Shown: positions 19,688 to 29,897, counted from the stretch's first letter. The stretch: 64,000 nucleotides of DNA from Kocuria dechangensis (GCF_014636775.1 NZ_BMEQ01000004.1:204056-268055); one strand, 5' to 3'. Translations and numbers: made by a program. Notes: generated by a model from the letters alone, not told the origin.

Positions 19688-21874
19688 TCACTGGTCCTGC
19701 GGCGCCTTCGCGTAGGCGGCCACGGAGGCGGCGACCGATGCGTCCGGCTCCTCCTCGGGCTGCTCGTAGGCGCGCAGCACGACCATCGACTTGCCCGCCA
19801 GGGTGAGCGTGCTGCGGGCCTTGCGGATCTGCCCGTCGGAGTGCTCCCCCGCGGTGTCGAGGACGGCCTCCCACTGCCGGCCGTAGCGCACCGGCGGCAG
19901 CTTGTACTTCACGGGCTCCGGGTTGGAGTTGAAGTACATGATGAAGTTCACGTCCGTGATGGGCCGGCCGCGCATGTCCACCCCGGCGATGCCGTGGCCG
20001 TTGAGCCACATGCCCATGGCGCGGGACAGGGGCTCGTCCCAGTCGGCGGGCTTCATCGGCGAGCCGTCGGCGTTGAGCCAGGCGATGTCCGGCATGGGCC
20101 GGCGGGTGTCGTCCTCGTCCATCTCGACGGGGCGCCCGTCGAAGAAGTTCGAGCGGCGGAACGTCGGGTGGTCGTGGCGCAGGTGGATCACGGCGGACGT
20201 GAACTCGACCAGCGGCCCGTCCATGTTCTCCCAGTTGATCCACGAGAGCTCGTTGTCCTGGCAGTACGTGTTGTTGTTGCCGTTCGTCGACCGGCCCAGC
20301 TCGTCGCCGTGCAGCACCATGGGGGTGCCCTGGGACAGCAGGAGGGTGGCGAGGAAGTTGCGCTGCTGGCGGGCCCGCAGGGCGAGGATCTTCGGGTCGT
20401 CCGTGGGGCCCTCCACGCCGCAGTTCCAGGAGCGGTTGTGGGACTCCCCGTCGTTGTTGTCCTCGCCGTTGGCCTCGTTGTGCTTCTCGTTGTAGGACAC
20501 GATGTCCCGCAGCGTGAAGCCGTCATGGGCGGTGACGAAGTTGATCGAGGCGAACGGGCGCCGGCCGGTGTGCTCGTAGAGGTCGGCGGAACCGGTGATG
20601 CGGGAGGCGAACTCCCCGAGGCTCGCCGGCTCGCCGCGCCAGAAGTCGCGCACGGTGTCCCGGTACTTGCCGTTCCACTCGGTCCACTGCGGCGGGAAGT
20701 TGCCCACCTGGTAGCCGCCGGGGCCGATGTCCCACGGCTCCGCGATCAGCTTGACCTGCGAGACGACCGGGTCCTGCTGGACGAGCTCGAAGAAGGTGGC
20801 CAGCTTGTCGACGTCGTAGAACTCGCGGGCGAGGGTCGCGGCGAGGTCGAAGCGGAAGCCGTCCACGTGCATCTCGGTCACCCAGTAGCGCAGGGAGTCC
20901 ATGATCAGCTGCAGCGAGTGGGGGTGGCGGACGTTGAGGGAGTTGCCGGTGCCCGTGTAGTCCATGTAGAACTTCTGGTCGTCCTCCACCGTGCGGTAGT
21001 AGGCCTGGTTGTCGATGCCCTTCATGGACAGCGTGGGGCCCAGGTGGTTGCCCTCGGCCGTGTGGTTGTACACCACGTCGAGGATGACCTCGATGTCGGC
21101 CTGGTGCAGGGCCTTGACCATGGCCTTGAACTCCTGGACCTGGCCGCCGAGGTCGTTGGTGGAGTGGTACTCGTTGTGGGGGGCGAAGAACCCGATGGTG
21201 TTGTAACCCCAGTAGTTGCGCAGGCCCTTCTCGAGCAGCGTGCTGTCCTGCACGAACTGGTGCACGGGCATGAGCTCGATCGCGGTGACCCCGAGCTTCT
21301 GCAGGTGCGCGATGACGGCGGGGTGGGCAACGCCGGCGTACGTGCCGCGCTGCTCCTCCGGCACCTCGGGGTGCAGCTCTGTGAGGCCCTTGACGTGCGC
21401 CTCGTAGATCACGGACTTGTGGTACGGCGTGCGGGGGGTGCGGTCGCCCTCCCAGTTGAAGAAGGGGTTGATCACCACGCCCATTGCCATGTGGGGGGCC
21501 GAGTCCTCGTCGTTGAACGAGTCCTCGTCGCCGAAGTTGTAGGAGAACAGCGGCTGGGCCCAGTCGAACTGGCCCGCCACGGCCTTGGCGTAGGGGTCGA
21601 GCAGCAGCTTCGACGGGTTGCAGCGCTGGCCCTCCGCGGGGTTCCACGGACCGTGCACGCGGTAGCCGTAGCGCTGGCCGGGCTGGACCTGCGGGAGGTA
21701 GCAGTGCCAGACGTAGCCGTCCTGGGCTGCGACCTCGATCCGGTTCTCGGTGCCGTCCTCGTCGAACAGGCACAGCTCGACCTTCTCCGCCACCTCGCTG
21801 AAGAGCGCGAAGTTCGTACCGTTGCCGTCGAATGTCGCACCGAGGGGATACGCATGACCGGGCCAGACTTCCAT
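19688..21874 (-). CDS. glgX: Glycogen debranching enzyme GlgX
   Basis: A 728-residue isoamylase-type GH13 enzyme hydrolysing alpha-1,6 branches of phosphorylase-trimmed glycogen. The N-terminal CBM48-like domain reads [20 protein letters not shown]. In the barrel [16 protein letters not shown] (about residue 340) holds the nucleophile Asp, [16 protein letters not shown] (about 377) the Glu, and [10 protein letters not shown] the conserved His-Asp pair. ATG 21874 has AGGAG at suitable spacing. Linear glucans released by GlgX are the natural substrates of TreY/TreZ encoded just downstream, so the cluster can turn glycogen into trehalose. Confidence 0.96.
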   Translation of the reverse strand: MEVWPGHAYPLGATFDGNGTNFALFSEVAEKVELCLFDEDGTENRIEVAAQDGYVWHCYLPQVQPGQRYGYRVHGPWNPAEGQRCNPSKLLLDPYAKAVAGQFDWAQPLFSYNFGDEDSFNDEDSAPHMAMGVVINPFFNWEGDRTPRTPYHKSVIYEAHVKGLTELHPEVPEEQRGTYAGVAHPAVIAHLQKLGVTAIELMPVHQFVQDSTLLEKGLRNYWGYNTIGFFAPHNEYHSTNDLGGQVQEFKAMVKALHQADIEVILDVVYNHTAEGNHLGPTLSMKGIDNQAYYRTVEDDQKFYMDYTGTGNSLNVRHPHSLQLIMDSLRYWVTEMHVDGFRFDLAATLAREFYDVDKLATFFELVQQDPVVSQVKLIAEPWDIGPGGYQVGNFPPQWTEWNGKYRDTVRDFWRGEPASLGEFASRITGSADLYEHTGRRPFASINFVTAHDGFTLRDIVSYNEKHNEANGEDNNDGESHNRSWNCGVEGPTDDPKILALRARQQRNFLATLLLSQGTPMVLHGDELGRSTNGNNNTYCQDNELSWINWENMDGPLVEFTSAVIHLRHDHPTFRRSNFFDGRPVEMDEDDTRRPMPDIAWLNADGSPMKPADWDEPLSRAMGMWLNGHGIAGVDMRGRPITDVNFIMYFNSNPEPVKYKLPPVRYGRQWEAVLDTAGEHSDGQIRKARSTLTLAGKSMVVLRAYEQPEEEPDASVAASVAAYAKAPQDQ

Positions 21875-22045
21875 GGGGGATCTCCTGTCACGCCCGCCGG
21901 GCAGGGGTCACCCTCAGCGGACTGCAAATGTGGCTAGTGGTCTTAACCTTAGCCGGAGCACGGCGCCGCCCCCGCCGCGGGCCGTGCGGCGAGAGCCCGG
22001 ACCGCGCCGGGACGCCGGTCCGGGGCGCCGGTCCGGGGCGCCGCT

Positions 22046-23620
22046 TCACGGCGCCAGGCGGAGGACCGAGCGCACGGCGGCCGAGAGGGCCGTGGGCGGC
22101 ACGGGGCCGAGCCCGTCGGCGCGGGACGCGTAGCCGTGCACGGCCACCGCGAGCGCGGCCGCCACGGCGAAGCGCGCGTCCCCGCGGGCCCACTCCCCCG
22201 CCGCCGCGAAGGCGTCGGGGTGCTCGGCGCAGCCCGCGAGCACGGCGCCCATGACGCCGGCCAGGGTGTCCCCGCTGCCGGCGGTCGCGAGCCAGGGGCT
22301 GCCGTCCGCCTGGGAGAGCAGCGTCCCGCCGGGGGCGGCCACCAGCGTGGTGGCGCCCTTGAGCACGACCACGGCGCCCGTGGCCTCCGCGGCCGTCCGG
22401 GCCCACCGGGCGGGGTCGGCCTCGACGGCGGCCCGGTCGGGGGCCTCGTCGGTCGCGCCGAGGGCGGCCAGCCAGGCCAGGACCTGCACGAGCTCCCCGG
22501 CGTGCGGGGTGAGGATCTTGGCGGGGCCCAGGGCTCCGTCGGCGGCGGCCCGGGCGGCGGCGCCGAGCGCGCCCGCGTCGACGACGGCGGGCACGGGCCC
22601 GGCGAGCACCGCGTCGATCCGGGACTCCTGCGCGGGGTCCCCCACCGCGCCGGGGCCCACCACCCACGCCTGGACGTGCAGGTCGGCGGGGTGGTCCTCC
22701 GAGGCGACGACCTCGGGGCTGGTGAGGCACACGAGCCGGCGGGTCCCGGCGTCGCCGAGGTGGCGGACCATGCCCGCGCCGGCGTCCACCGCCGCGCGGG
22801 TGCACATGAGCGCGGCGCCCGGGTAGGTGGCCGAGCCGGCGACGACGCCCACCACCCCGCGGGAGTACTTGTGCGAGCCGGCGCCGGGCCGGGGCCACAG
22901 CGCGGCGACGTCGTCGTGCTCCAGGCGCCGCAGGGCGGGGGCGGGGAGGGCGTCCTCGAGGCCGAGGGGCACGGTGCGCACCTCCCCGCACAGCCGGTCC
23001 CCCGGCGGGAGCAGGTGCCCGGCCTTCGTGGCGCCGAAGGTCACGGTGGCGTCCGCGGGCAGCACCGGCCCGTCCGCCGCACCGGTGTCGGCGGAGACGC
23101 CCGAGGGCACGTCGCAGGCCACCACCAGGGGCGCGCGGCCCCCGGGAGCCGGCCACCGGTCCAGGACGGCGCGCACGATCTCGGCCGCGGTGCCGCGCAG
23201 CCCCCCGCGGGCGCCGGTGCCCAGGACCGCGTCGAGCACGAGGTCGGCGTCCAGGACCTGCTCGACGGCCCGACGGAGCGCCGGCGCGCCGTCGGCGGCG
23301 GGCAGGACCCGCCCGCCCGCGGCGCGCAGCGCCGCCTCGCCCTCCGGGTGCAGCCGGTCCCCGACGGCCACCGCGAGCACGGCGGCGCCCCGCCGGGCCA
23401 GCTCGGCCCCGGCCCACAGGCCGTCGCCGCCGTTGTTGCCGGTGCCGGCCAGCACGACGACGCGGGCCCCGGCGACGCGCCCGCGCCGGTCCCGTAGCCG
23501 CTCGAGGGCGACGAGGGCCAGTCCGTGGGCGGCGCGCCGCATGAGCGCCGGGCCCTGGCCGCGCTCGAGGTAGGGGGTCTCGGCGGCGCGCACCTGCGCG
23601 CCGGTGTACGCCTCGATCAC
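22046..23620 (-). CDS. nnr: Bifunctional NAD(P)H-hydrate epimerase / ADP-dependent dehydratase
   Basis: A 524-residue fusion that repairs hydrated NAD(P)H. The N-terminal epimerase half (NnrE) has [20 protein letters not shown] (about residues 49-68) and [14 protein letters not shown]; the C-terminal ADP-dependent dehydratase half (NnrD) has [13 protein letters not shown] and [15 protein letters not shown] (about 455), typical of the ribokinase-like fold. GTG 23620 overlaps the acpS stop (GTGA), so it is translationally coupled to acpS, as in many actinobacteria. Confidence 0.94.
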   Translation of the reverse strand: MIEAYTGAQVRAAETPYLERGQGPALMRRAAHGLALVALERLRDRRGRVAGARVVVLAGTGNNGGDGLWAGAELARRGAAVLAVAVGDRLHPEGEAALRAAGGRVLPAADGAPALRRAVEQVLDADLVLDAVLGTGARGGLRGTAAEIVRAVLDRWPAPGGRAPLVVACDVPSGVSADTGAADGPVLPADATVTFGATKAGHLLPPGDRLCGEVRTVPLGLEDALPAPALRRLEHDDVAALWPRPGAGSHKYSRGVVGVVAGSATYPGAALMCTRAAVDAGAGMVRHLGDAGTRRLVCLTSPEVVASEDHPADLHVQAWVVGPGAVGDPAQESRIDAVLAGPVPAVVDAGALGAAARAAADGALGPAKILTPHAGELVQVLAWLAALGATDEAPDRAAVEADPARWARTAAEATGAVVVLKGATTLVAAPGGTLLSQADGSPWLATAGSGDTLAGVMGAVLAGCAEHPDAFAAAGEWARGDARFAVAAALAVAVHGYASRADGLGPVPPTALSAAVRSVLRLAP

Positions 23621-24003
23621 GCGGGCCCCTCCTGCCCGGCCGCGGGCTCGTCCAGGCGCTCGGCGACGACCATGGCCATCGCGATCCCTCCGTCGTGCGT
23701 CATGGTCAGGTGCCAGCGGTCGATGCCCTGCCGGCGGGCCTCGGCGGCGACCGTGCCCTCCGTGCACAGCAGGGGCGCGCCGGAGGCGTCCTTCTCGATC
23801 CAGCAGTGCTGCCAGATCATCCCCGGCGGGGCCTTGAGCGCCTTGGCCGCCGCCTCCTTGGCCGCGAAGCGTGCCGCGAGCGAGCGCACGGGCAGCTCCC
23901 GCTCGGAGGGGACGAACAGCCGGGCCACGAGGCCGGGGGTGCGGGCGATCTGCTCCTCGAAGCGGGCGATGTCCACCACGTCGATGCCGGTGCCGATGAT
24001 CAT
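23617..24003 (-). CDS. acpS: Holo-[acyl-carrier-protein] synthase AcpS
   Basis: A 128-residue phosphopantetheinyl transferase activating acyl carrier protein. It carries [14 protein letters not shown] at the N-terminus (Mg-binding Asp) and [12 protein letters not shown] (about residues 44-55), the two family signatures. ATG 24003 lies six nt after a TAGGGT -10 box. The intervening G-run could also act as a ribosome-binding site. It is followed by nnr in a coupled pair and separated from glmS by a terminator. Confidence 0.96.
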   Translation of the reverse strand: MIIGTGIDVVDIARFEEQIARTPGLVARLFVPSERELPVRSLAARFAAKEAAAKALKAPPGMIWQHCWIEKDASGAPLLCTEGTVAAEARRQGIDRWHLTMTHDGGIAMAMVVAERLDEPAAGQEGPA

Positions 24004-24009
24004 CCCCCC

Positions 24010-24015
24010 ACCCTA
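24010..24015 (-). promoter_or_regulatory. acpS: -10 box of acpS
   Basis: TAGGGT on the minus strand ends six nt before the acpS ATG, matching the leaderless geometry seen at other genes here. It also sits just after the glmS terminator, where a new promoter is expected. Confidence 0.5.
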
Positions 24016-24050
24016 GCGACCCCGGCGGCGCCCGGCCGGGGCCCCGACGG

Positions 24051-24102
24051 CCGCCGGCCCGCCGCCCCGGTCCTCGGACGAGGCGGGGCGGCGGGCCGGC
24101 GG
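24051..24102 (-). terminator. Terminator after glmS
   Basis: A perfect 19-bp stem (24051-24069 with 24084-24102) lies 19 nt beyond the glmS stop. The 14-nt loop itself folds into a 5-bp hairpin, making one long nearly continuous stem. It separates glmS from acpS-nnr. Confidence 0.8.
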
Positions 24103-24121
24103 AGGGTCGGGCGGGTCGTGC

Positions 24122-26032
24122 CTACTCGACGGTGACGGACTTCGCGAGGTTGCGCGGCTGGTCCACGTCGTAGCCCTTCGCGCCGGCGAGCTCGCACGCG
24201 AAGATCTGCAGCGGGACGGTCGCCAGCAGCGGCTGCAGCAGCGCGGGCGCGGCCGGGACGCGGAAGACGTGGTTGGCGTAGTCGGAGACCGACTCGTCGC
24301 CCTCCTCGGCGATCACGATGGTCACGGCGCCGCGGGCGCGGACCTCCTGGATGTTGGAGACGACCTTGGCGTGCAGCGAGTCGCGGCCCCGCGGGGACGG
24401 CACGATCACGAACACGGGCTGGCCCTCGTCGATCAGCGCGATCGGGCCGTGCTTGAGCTCGCCGGCGGCGAAGCCCTCGGCGTGGATGTAGGCGATCTCC
24501 TTGAGCTTCAGCGCGCCCTCCAGGGCCACGGGGTAGCCCACGTGGCGGCCCAGGAACAGCACGGAGCCCTCGTCCTTCATGGCCCGGGCCAGCTCCTTGA
24601 CCTGGTCCTCGTTGTCGATGACGGTCTGGATCTTCGCCGGCATCGCCTCGAGCTCGGCGAGGATCGTGCCGATCTCGTCCTTGAACTTGTTGCCGCGCAG
24701 CTGCGCCAGGTACAGGCCCAGCAGGTAGGCGGCGGTGATCTGGGCGAGGAACGCCTTGGTGGAGGCCACGGCGATCTCCGGGCCGGCGTGCGTGTAGAGC
24801 ACGGCGTCGGCCTCGCGCGGGATGGTGGAGCCGTTGGTGTTGCAGATCGCCACGACCTTCGCGCCCTGCTCCTGCGCGTGGCGCACGGCCATGAGCGTGT
24901 CCATCGTCTCGCCCGACTGGGAGATCGCGACCACCAGGGTGCGCTCGTCCACGATCGGGTCGCGGTAGCGGAACTCGTGGGCGAGCTCCACCTCGGTGGG
25001 GATCCGGCACCAGTGCTCGATCGCGTAGCGGGCGACCTGGCCCGCGTAGGACGCGGTGCCGCAGGCGATGACGATGATCTTGTCGACCGAGCGCAGCAGC
25101 GACTCGTCGATCTTCAGCTCGTCGAGGGTCAGGTTGCCCTTCTCGTCGAGCCGGCCCAGGAGGGTCTGCTCCACGGCCATCGGCTGGTCGTGGATCTCCT
25201 TCTCCATGAAGGACGGGAAGCCGCCCTTCTCCGCGGCGGCCGCGTCCCAGAGCACCTCGAAGGGCTTTCCCTCGGCGGGGTTGCCGTGGAAGTCGGTGAT
25301 CTCGTAGTCGTCGGCGGTGATGGACACGACCTGGTCCTGGCCGAGCTCCACGGCGCTGCGGGTGTAGTCGATGAACCCGGAGACGTCCGAGCCCAGGAAG
25401 TTCTCGCCCTCGCCCAGGCCGAGCACGAGCGGGGAGTTGCGGCGGGCGGCCACGACGTGGCCGGGGTGGTCGACGTGCACGGCGAGGAGCGTGAACGCGC
25501 CCTCGAGCCGGCGGCACGTCGCCTGCATCGCGGCGGTGAGGTCCTGGCCGTCGAGGTCGTTGTAGGTGTCGGCGAGCAGGACGGCGGCGACCTCGGTGTC
25601 GGTCTCCGAGCGGAACTCGTAGCCCTTCTCCACGAGCTCACGCTTGATCTCGGCGAAGTTCTCGATGATGCCGTTGTGGATCATGGCCAGCCGGCCCCCG
25701 TCGACGACGTGGGGGTGGGCGTTGACGTCGGTGGGGCCGCCGTGGGTGGCCCACCGGGTGTGCCCGATCCCCGTCCGGGCGATGGGCAGCGGGCTCTCCT
25801 GGAGCTCCGTGATCAGGTTGGCGAGCTTCCCGGCCTTCTTCCGGTACTCGACCGCCCCGTCCGCGACCACGGCCACGCCGGCCGAGTCGTAGCCGCGGTA
25901 CTCCAACCGGCGCAGGCCCTCGAGGATGACCTCCAGGGCACCGTGCTCCTGACTTCCCCCCACGAGGTCGGCGATGTCGAGGGGGGTGCTGACGGCGGGC
26001 TCACGGCCCACATATCCGACGATTCCACACAT
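24122..26032 (-). CDS. glmS: Glutamine-fructose-6-phosphate aminotransferase (isomerizing) GlmS
   Basis: A 636-residue enzyme making glucosamine-6-phosphate for peptidoglycan and for UDP-GlcNAc, the MshA donor. The catalytic Cys2 is in MCGIVGYVG; GHTRWATHG and the two SIS domains (AISQSGETMDTLMA near residue 383) are intact, and it ends with the conserved AKSVTVE. An extra 20 or so residues (about 11-31) lie between GYVG and ALEVILEGLRRLEYRGYDSAG, lengthening the glutaminase domain. ATG 26032 lies seven nt after TACAGT; the transcript is probably leaderless. It diverges from coaA with only 79 nt between start codons. Confidence 0.97.
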   Translation of the reverse strand: MCGIVGYVGREPAVSTPLDIADLVGGSQEHGALEVILEGLRRLEYRGYDSAGVAVVADGAVEYRKKAGKLANLITELQESPLPIARTGIGHTRWATHGGPTDVNAHPHVVDGGRLAMIHNGIIENFAEIKRELVEKGYEFRSETDTEVAAVLLADTYNDLDGQDLTAAMQATCRRLEGAFTLLAVHVDHPGHVVAARRNSPLVLGLGEGENFLGSDVSGFIDYTRSAVELGQDQVVSITADDYEITDFHGNPAEGKPFEVLWDAAAAEKGGFPSFMEKEIHDQPMAVEQTLLGRLDEKGNLTLDELKIDESLLRSVDKIIVIACGTASYAGQVARYAIEHWCRIPTEVELAHEFRYRDPIVDERTLVVAISQSGETMDTLMAVRHAQEQGAKVVAICNTNGSTIPREADAVLYTHAGPEIAVASTKAFLAQITAAYLLGLYLAQLRGNKFKDEIGTILAELEAMPAKIQTVIDNEDQVKELARAMKDEGSVLFLGRHVGYPVALEGALKLKEIAYIHAEGFAAGELKHGPIALIDEGQPVFVIVPSPRGRDSLHAKVVSNIQEVRARGAVTIVIAEEGDESVSDYANHVFRVPAAPALLQPLLATVPLQIFACELAGAKGYDVDQPRNLAKSVTVE

Positions 26033-26039
26033 GCAAGGC

Positions 26040-26045
26040 ACTGTA
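26040..26045 (-). promoter_or_regulatory. glmS: -10 box of a leaderless glmS promoter
   Basis: TACAGT on the minus strand ends seven nt before the glmS ATG, with no ribosome-binding site between. It is one half of a compact divergent promoter pair with coaA. Confidence 0.55.
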
Positions 26046-26098
26046 CCGGAGAGGGGCGCGGCACCTTGATTTGCGTCAGCACATGAATGCCGCGGGCG

Positions 26099-26104
26099 TA
26101 GACT
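26099..26104 (+). promoter_or_regulatory. coaA: -10 box of a leaderless coaA promoter
   Basis: TAGACT ends seven nt before the coaA ATG (26112), with no Shine-Dalgarno between. The divergent glmS -10 lies 53 bp away. Confidence 0.55.
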
Positions 26105-26111
26105 GGCCGCG

Positions 26112-27068
26112 ATGAGTGCCCACACCCTGAACCACCGCGTCTCGCCGTTCGTGGAGCTCGACCGGCAGACCTGGTCGCGGCTCTCGAACGAGATCGACGT
26201 CCCCCTCACCTCCCAGGAGATCGAGAACCTGCGCGGTCTCGGCGACCGGCTCGACGTCGAGGAGGTGCGGGAGGTCTACCTCCCCCTCTCCCGGCTGCTC
26301 ACCCTCTACGACGCGTCCTCGAGCGAGCTCAACGCCTCCACCAACGCCTTCCTCGGCGAGCAGCACGCGCGCACGCCGTTCGTGGTCGGCATCGCCGGCT
26401 CCGTGGCGGCGGGCAAGTCCACCACGGCCCGCCTGCTGCGGGAGCTGCTCTCCCGGTGGCCCTCCACCCCGAACGTCCAGCTGGTGACCACCGACGGCTT
26501 CCTCTACCCGAACGCGGAGCTGCGGCGCCGCGGGCTCATGGACCGCAAGGGTTTCCCGGAGTCCTACGACCGCCGGGCCCTGCTGCGCTTCGTCGCCGAG
26601 ATCAAGTCCGGCGCCGCCGAGGTGCGCGCCCCCCGGTACTCGCACCACACCTACGACATCGTCCCCGGCGGGGAGATCGTGGTGACCCGCCCGGACGTCG
26701 TCATCGTGGAGGGCCTCAACGTCCTCGCCCCGGCCAAGGTGCGGCCCGGTGACCGGGCCGCCGTGGCCCTGAGCGACTTCTTCGACTTCTCCATCTACGT
26801 GGACGCCCGCATCTCCGACATCGAGCGCTGGTACGTCGAGCGGTTCCAGGCGCTGCGCACCTCGGCGTTCGCCGACCCGGGCTCCTACTTCCACCGCTAC
26901 GCCGACCTCTCCGACGAGGAGGCCCGGGAGACGGCCCTGGGGATCTGGCGGCGGATCAACGGACCCAACCTCGTGGAGAACGTCCAGCCCACCCGGGGCC
27001 GGGCACGGCTGATCCTGTCCAAGGACTCCGACCACTCGATCCGGCGCGTGCTGCTGCGCAAGAACTGA
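26112..27068 (+). CDS. coaA: Type I pantothenate kinase CoaA
   Basis: A 318-residue kinase for the first step of coenzyme A synthesis. The P-loop is [17 protein letters not shown] (about residues 95-111). [11 protein letters not shown] (about 127) and the [15 protein letters not shown] region contain the catalytic Asp and pantothenate-site residues, and [13 protein letters not shown] is typical near the C-terminus. It starts at an ATG with a leaderless promoter. Its TGA shares one base with the ATG of the downstream lipoprotein gene (TGATG). Confidence 0.97.
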   Translation: MSAHTLNHRVSPFVELDRQTWSRLSNEIDVPLTSQEIENLRGLGDRLDVEEVREVYLPLSRLLTLYDASSSELNASTNAFLGEQHARTPFVVGIAGSVAAGKSTTARLLRELLSRWPSTPNVQLVTTDGFLYPNAELRRRGLMDRKGFPESYDRRALLRFVAEIKSGAAEVRAPRYSHHTYDIVPGGEIVVTRPDVVIVEGLNVLAPAKVRPGDRAAVALSDFFDFSIYVDARISDIERWYVERFQALRTSAFADPGSYFHRYADLSDEEARETALGIWRRINGPNLVENVQPTRGRARLILSKDSDHSIRRVLLRKN

Positions 27069-27922
27069 TGCGCCCCTCCCGGCCCCGGGCGCTGCTGCTC
27101 GCCACGGCCCTCCTGACCGCCGGGTGCGGCCCCTCCCCCGGGGACGTCGCCCCGGTCCCGTCGGCGCCGGCCACCGCCCCGTCCGCGACGACGACCGCCC
27201 CGGTCCCGTCCGCGCCCGTGTCGTCTGCTCCCGTGCCCTCCGCCGGCGTATCCTCCGCTCCCGTGCCCTCCGCCGGCGTGCCCTCCGCCCCCGGGGCGCC
27301 GGGTGCCGGGGACGCACCGGGCCCGGCGCCCGGCCTGGACGACCCCGCGTCCCTCGCGGTCGTCGTGAACAAGCGACGGCCCCTGGTGCCCGCCGGCTGG
27401 GCGCCCGCCGAGCTGGAGACGGTCGAGGGCCGGCGGCTGCGGCCGGAGGCGGCGGGCGCGGCCCGGGAGCTGCTGGCCGCCGCCCGGACGGACGGGGTGG
27501 GCGTCGTCCTGCTCTCGGGCTACCGCTCCTACGACGAGCAGGTCACGACCTACGCGGGGTGGGTGGCGCAGCAGGGCCAGGAGGCCGCGGACACCGTCTC
27601 CGCCCGGCCGGGCCACTCGGAGCACCAGACGGGCCTGGCCGTGGACGTCGGGGAGGACGGCCCGTGCGACCTGCGGGCCTGCTTCGCCGGGACCGCGACC
27701 GCGGCGTGGGTGGCCGAGCACGCCCCCGAGCACGGCTTCGTGGTGCGCTACCCGCCGGGCCAGGAGCCGACCACGGGGTACGCCCACGAGCCGTGGCACC
27801 TGCGCTACCTGGGGCCCGAGCGCGCCCAGGAGCTCGTCCGCTCCGGTGCGGCGACCCTGGAGGAGTTCTCCGGGCTGGGCCCCGCCCCGGACTACGCGCC
27901 GGAGCCGGCCCCCGGCGGCTGA
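27068..27922 (+). CDS. Putative lipoprotein, D-alanyl-D-alanine carboxypeptidase (VanY/M15B family)
   Basis: A 284-residue exported enzyme. The N-terminus has Arg residues, a hydrophobic run and the lipobox LTAGC at Cys19, so it should be lipid-anchored on the outer membrane face. Residues 20-85 are a low-complexity Ala/Pro/Ser/Val linker with a ten-residue tandem repeat. The catalytic domain contains SGYRSYDEQ (about 143), GHSEHQTGLAVDVG (zinc His and Asp, about 180) and HEPWHLRYLG (catalytic Glu and zinc His, about 239), so all M15 residues are present. It probably trims stem-peptide D-Ala. Coupled to coaA by TGATG, an unusual partner. Confidence 0.85.
   Translation: MRPSRPRALLLATALLTAGCGPSPGDVAPVPSAPATAPSATTTAPVPSAPVSSAPVPSAGVSSAPVPSAGVPSAPGAPGAGDAPGPAPGLDDPASLAVVVNKRRPLVPAGWAPAELETVEGRRLRPEAAGAARELLAAARTDGVGVVLLSGYRSYDEQVTTYAGWVAQQGQEAADTVSARPGHSEHQTGLAVDVGEDGPCDLRACFAGTATAAWVAEHAPEHGFVVRYPPGQEPTTGYAHEPWHLRYLGPERAQELVRSGAATLEEFSGLGPAPDYAPEPAPGG
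27224..27283 (+). repeat. 30-bp tandem repeat in the lipoprotein linker
   Basis: Two 30-bp units (27224-27253 and 27254-27283), nearly identical, encode the repeated SAPVPSAGV-type decapeptide, and a third partial unit follows. The repeat keeps frame, so copy number would only change linker length. Confidence 0.75.
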
Positions 27923-28004
27923 GCCGGCCACGGGGCCCGCCGGGTGTCGCCCGCGCGTCATCAGGACGTCGCCCCCGGTCGACCCGCCCTTCTCCCGGGA
28001 GCCG

Positions 28005-28010
28005 TAGTGT
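28005..28010 (+). promoter_or_regulatory. mscL: -10 box of a leaderless mscL promoter
   Basis: TAGTGT ends six nt before the mscL ATG (28017). The intervening GGGCGC is not a good ribosome-binding site, so a leaderless transcript is likely. Confidence 0.5.
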
Positions 28011-28016
28011 GGGCGC

Positions 28017-28409
28017 ATGCTCAGAGGATTCAGAGAATTCATCATGAAGGGCAACGTCCTGGACCTCGCCGTCGCCGTGATCATCGGCGCCGCCTTCGCC
28101 CAGGTCGTCAACGCCCTCGTCCAGTCCGTGCTCATGCCCGCCATCTCGGCGCTGGTGGGGTCGCCCGACTTCGACTCGTTCGCCATGGTCACGCTCAACG
28201 GCAACGACATCCGGTTCGGGGTGCTGCTCACCGCGCTCGTGAACTTCCTGCTCGTGGCCGCCGCCGTGTACTTCGCGATCGTCCTGCCCCTGAACAAGAT
28301 GATCGAGGCCCGCAACCGCTGCCTCGGCATCGCCCCCGCCGACGAGGAGACCGATCCCCAGGTCCAGCTCCTCACCGAGATCCGGGACGCGCTGCACCAG
28401 CGCTCCTGA
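28017..28409 (+). CDS. mscL: Large-conductance mechanosensitive channel MscL
   Basis: A 130-residue homopentameric channel that opens under membrane tension to release solutes on osmotic downshock. The N-terminal amphipathic segment FREFIMKGNVLDLAVAVIIG with the first helix, a second helix (about residues 70-92, LTALVNFLLVAAAVYFAIVL) and a charged C-terminal bundle (LLTEIRDALHQ) fit the family. It stands alone, convergent with glmM across a shared terminator. Its function complements the trehalose osmolyte genes elsewhere in the window. Confidence 0.95.
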   Translation: MLRGFREFIMKGNVLDLAVAVIIGAAFAQVVNALVQSVLMPAISALVGSPDFDSFAMVTLNGNDIRFGVLLTALVNFLLVAAAVYFAIVLPLNKMIEARNRCLGIAPADEETDPQVQLLTEIRDALHQRS

Positions 28410-28456
28410 CCACCCTCCGCTCCCGCCTCCCGGGACGGGCGGCCCGGGAACGACAG

Positions 28457-28494
28457 CGGCGAGGGCCCGCACCATCCGGTGCGGGCCCTCGCCG
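28457..28494. terminator. Bidirectional terminator between mscL and glmM
   Basis: A perfect 17-bp stem (28457-28473 with 28478-28494) with a 4-nt loop sits between the convergent stops of mscL (28409) and glmM (28534). Confidence 0.85.
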
Positions 28495-28533
28495 TGCTCG
28501 TGCCGCCGGGCCTTGTAGGGTCCGGGCCGTGCC

Positions 28534-29889
28534 TCAGACGGTCAGGGAGAGCTCCTGCTCCACGACCGAGGCCAGGTACTCGGCCTCCTCCTGCGCGACG
28601 TCCTGCGTGGCGGCCTCGACCATCACGCGGACCACGGGCTCGGTCCCCGAGGGGCGCAGCAGCACCCGGCCGGTCTCGCCGAGGCGCTGCTCGACCTCCC
28701 CGACGGCGGTGCGCACGGCGCCGTTGGCGCCGACGCCGGCGCGGTCCACGCCCCGGACGTTCAGGAGCACCTGCGGCAGGCGGGTCATCACGGTGGCGAG
28801 CTCCGCGAGGGGCGTGCCGGTCTGCGCGACCCGCGACGCGAGCATCAGGCCCGTGAGCAGGCCGTCGCCGGTGGTGGCGTAGTCGGACATGATCACGTGG
28901 CCGGACTGCTCGCCGCCCAGGTTGTACCCGTGCTCGGTCATGGTCTCCAGGACGTAGCGGTCCCCCACCGCGGTCTCCCGCAGCTCGATCCCGGCCTTGC
29001 GCAGTGCGAGCTTCAGGCCCAGGTTGCTCATCACGGTGGCGACCAGGGTGTCGTCCACCAGCCGGCCCGCGTCCTTCATGGCGAGGGCGAGGACGGCCAT
29101 GATCTGGTCGCCGTCGACCTCCTGCCCGGTGTGGTCCACCGCGAGGCAGCGGTCGGCGTCGCCGTCGTGCGCGATCCCGAGGTCCGCCCCGAGCTCGACG
29201 ACGGCGCGCTGCAGCGGGCCCAGGTGGGTCGAGCCGCATCCGTCGTTGATGTTCAGCCCGTCAGGCTCCGCGCCGATGACGTGCACGGTGGCGCCCGCGG
29301 CGCGGAACGCGTCCGGGGACGACGCGCTGGCGGCGCCGTTGGCGCAGTCGAGGACGACCGTCAGGCCCTCCAGCCGGTGCGGGATCGCCCCGACCAGGTG
29401 GAGGATGTAGCGGTCCTCGGCGTCGCTGAAGCGGCTGACGCGGCCGACGCCGGCGCCGGTGGGCCGCTGAAAGCGCCGGGCCTCGTAGACGGCCTGGATC
29501 TCGTCCTCCACGCGGTCGGGGAGCTTCTTGCCGCCGCGGGCCAGGAACTTGATCCCGTTGTCCGGGGCCGGGTTGTGGGAGGCGGAGATCATCACGCCGA
29601 AGTCCGCGCCCAGGTCCGCGACCAGGTACGCGGCCGCCGGGGTCGGCATCACGCCCGCGTCGCGGACGTCCACCCCCGAGCCGGCCAGCCCGGCCGTGAC
29701 CGCGGCGCTCAGGAACTCGCCGCTGGCGCGTCCGTCCTGCGCGACGACCGCGGTGGGCCGCCGGCCCTCGGGCACCTGGCCGTGGCCGAGGACCACCGCC
29801 GCCGCCTGGGCGAGATCCAGTGTCATGTTGGCTGTGAGGAGGTCGTTCGCGAGCCCGCGGACGCCGTCCGTTCCGAATAATCTAGACAT
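28534..29889 (-). CDS. glmM: Phosphoglucosamine mutase GlmM
   Basis: A 451-residue alpha-D-phosphohexomutase converting glucosamine-6-phosphate (from GlmS) to glucosamine-1-phosphate. It starts [14 protein letters not shown], the phosphorylated serine is in [13 protein letters not shown] (about residue 101), the metal loop is DGDADRC (about 240), and the phosphate-binding loop [15 protein letters not shown] is near the C-terminus. ATG 29889 follows a TAGGAT box by eight nt, and GGGGAA between them may act as ribosome-binding site. It lies downstream of rpsI but past a terminator. Confidence 0.97.
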   Translation of the reverse strand: MSRLFGTDGVRGLANDLLTANMTLDLAQAAAVVLGHGQVPEGRRPTAVVAQDGRASGEFLSAAVTAGLAGSGVDVRDAGVMPTPAAAYLVADLGADFGVMISASHNPAPDNGIKFLARGGKKLPDRVEDEIQAVYEARRFQRPTGAGVGRVSRFSDAEDRYILHLVGAIPHRLEGLTVVLDCANGAASASSPDAFRAAGATVHVIGAEPDGLNINDGCGSTHLGPLQRAVVELGADLGIAHDGDADRCLAVDHTGQEVDGDQIMAVLALAMKDAGRLVDDTLVATVMSNLGLKLALRKAGIELRETAVGDRYVLETMTEHGYNLGGEQSGHVIMSDYATTGDGLLTGLMLASRVAQTGTPLAELATVMTRLPQVLLNVRGVDRAGVGANGAVRTAVGEVEQRLGETGRVLLRPSGTEPVVRVMVEAATQDVAQEEAEYLASVVEQELSLTV

Positions 29890-29897
29890 CGTTCCCC

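Noticed and set aside
26897..29239. 780-codon minus-strand frame crossing coaA, the lipoprotein gene and mscL
   Set aside because: Spans three real plus-strand genes and the mscL-glmM terminator; composition is that of antisense.
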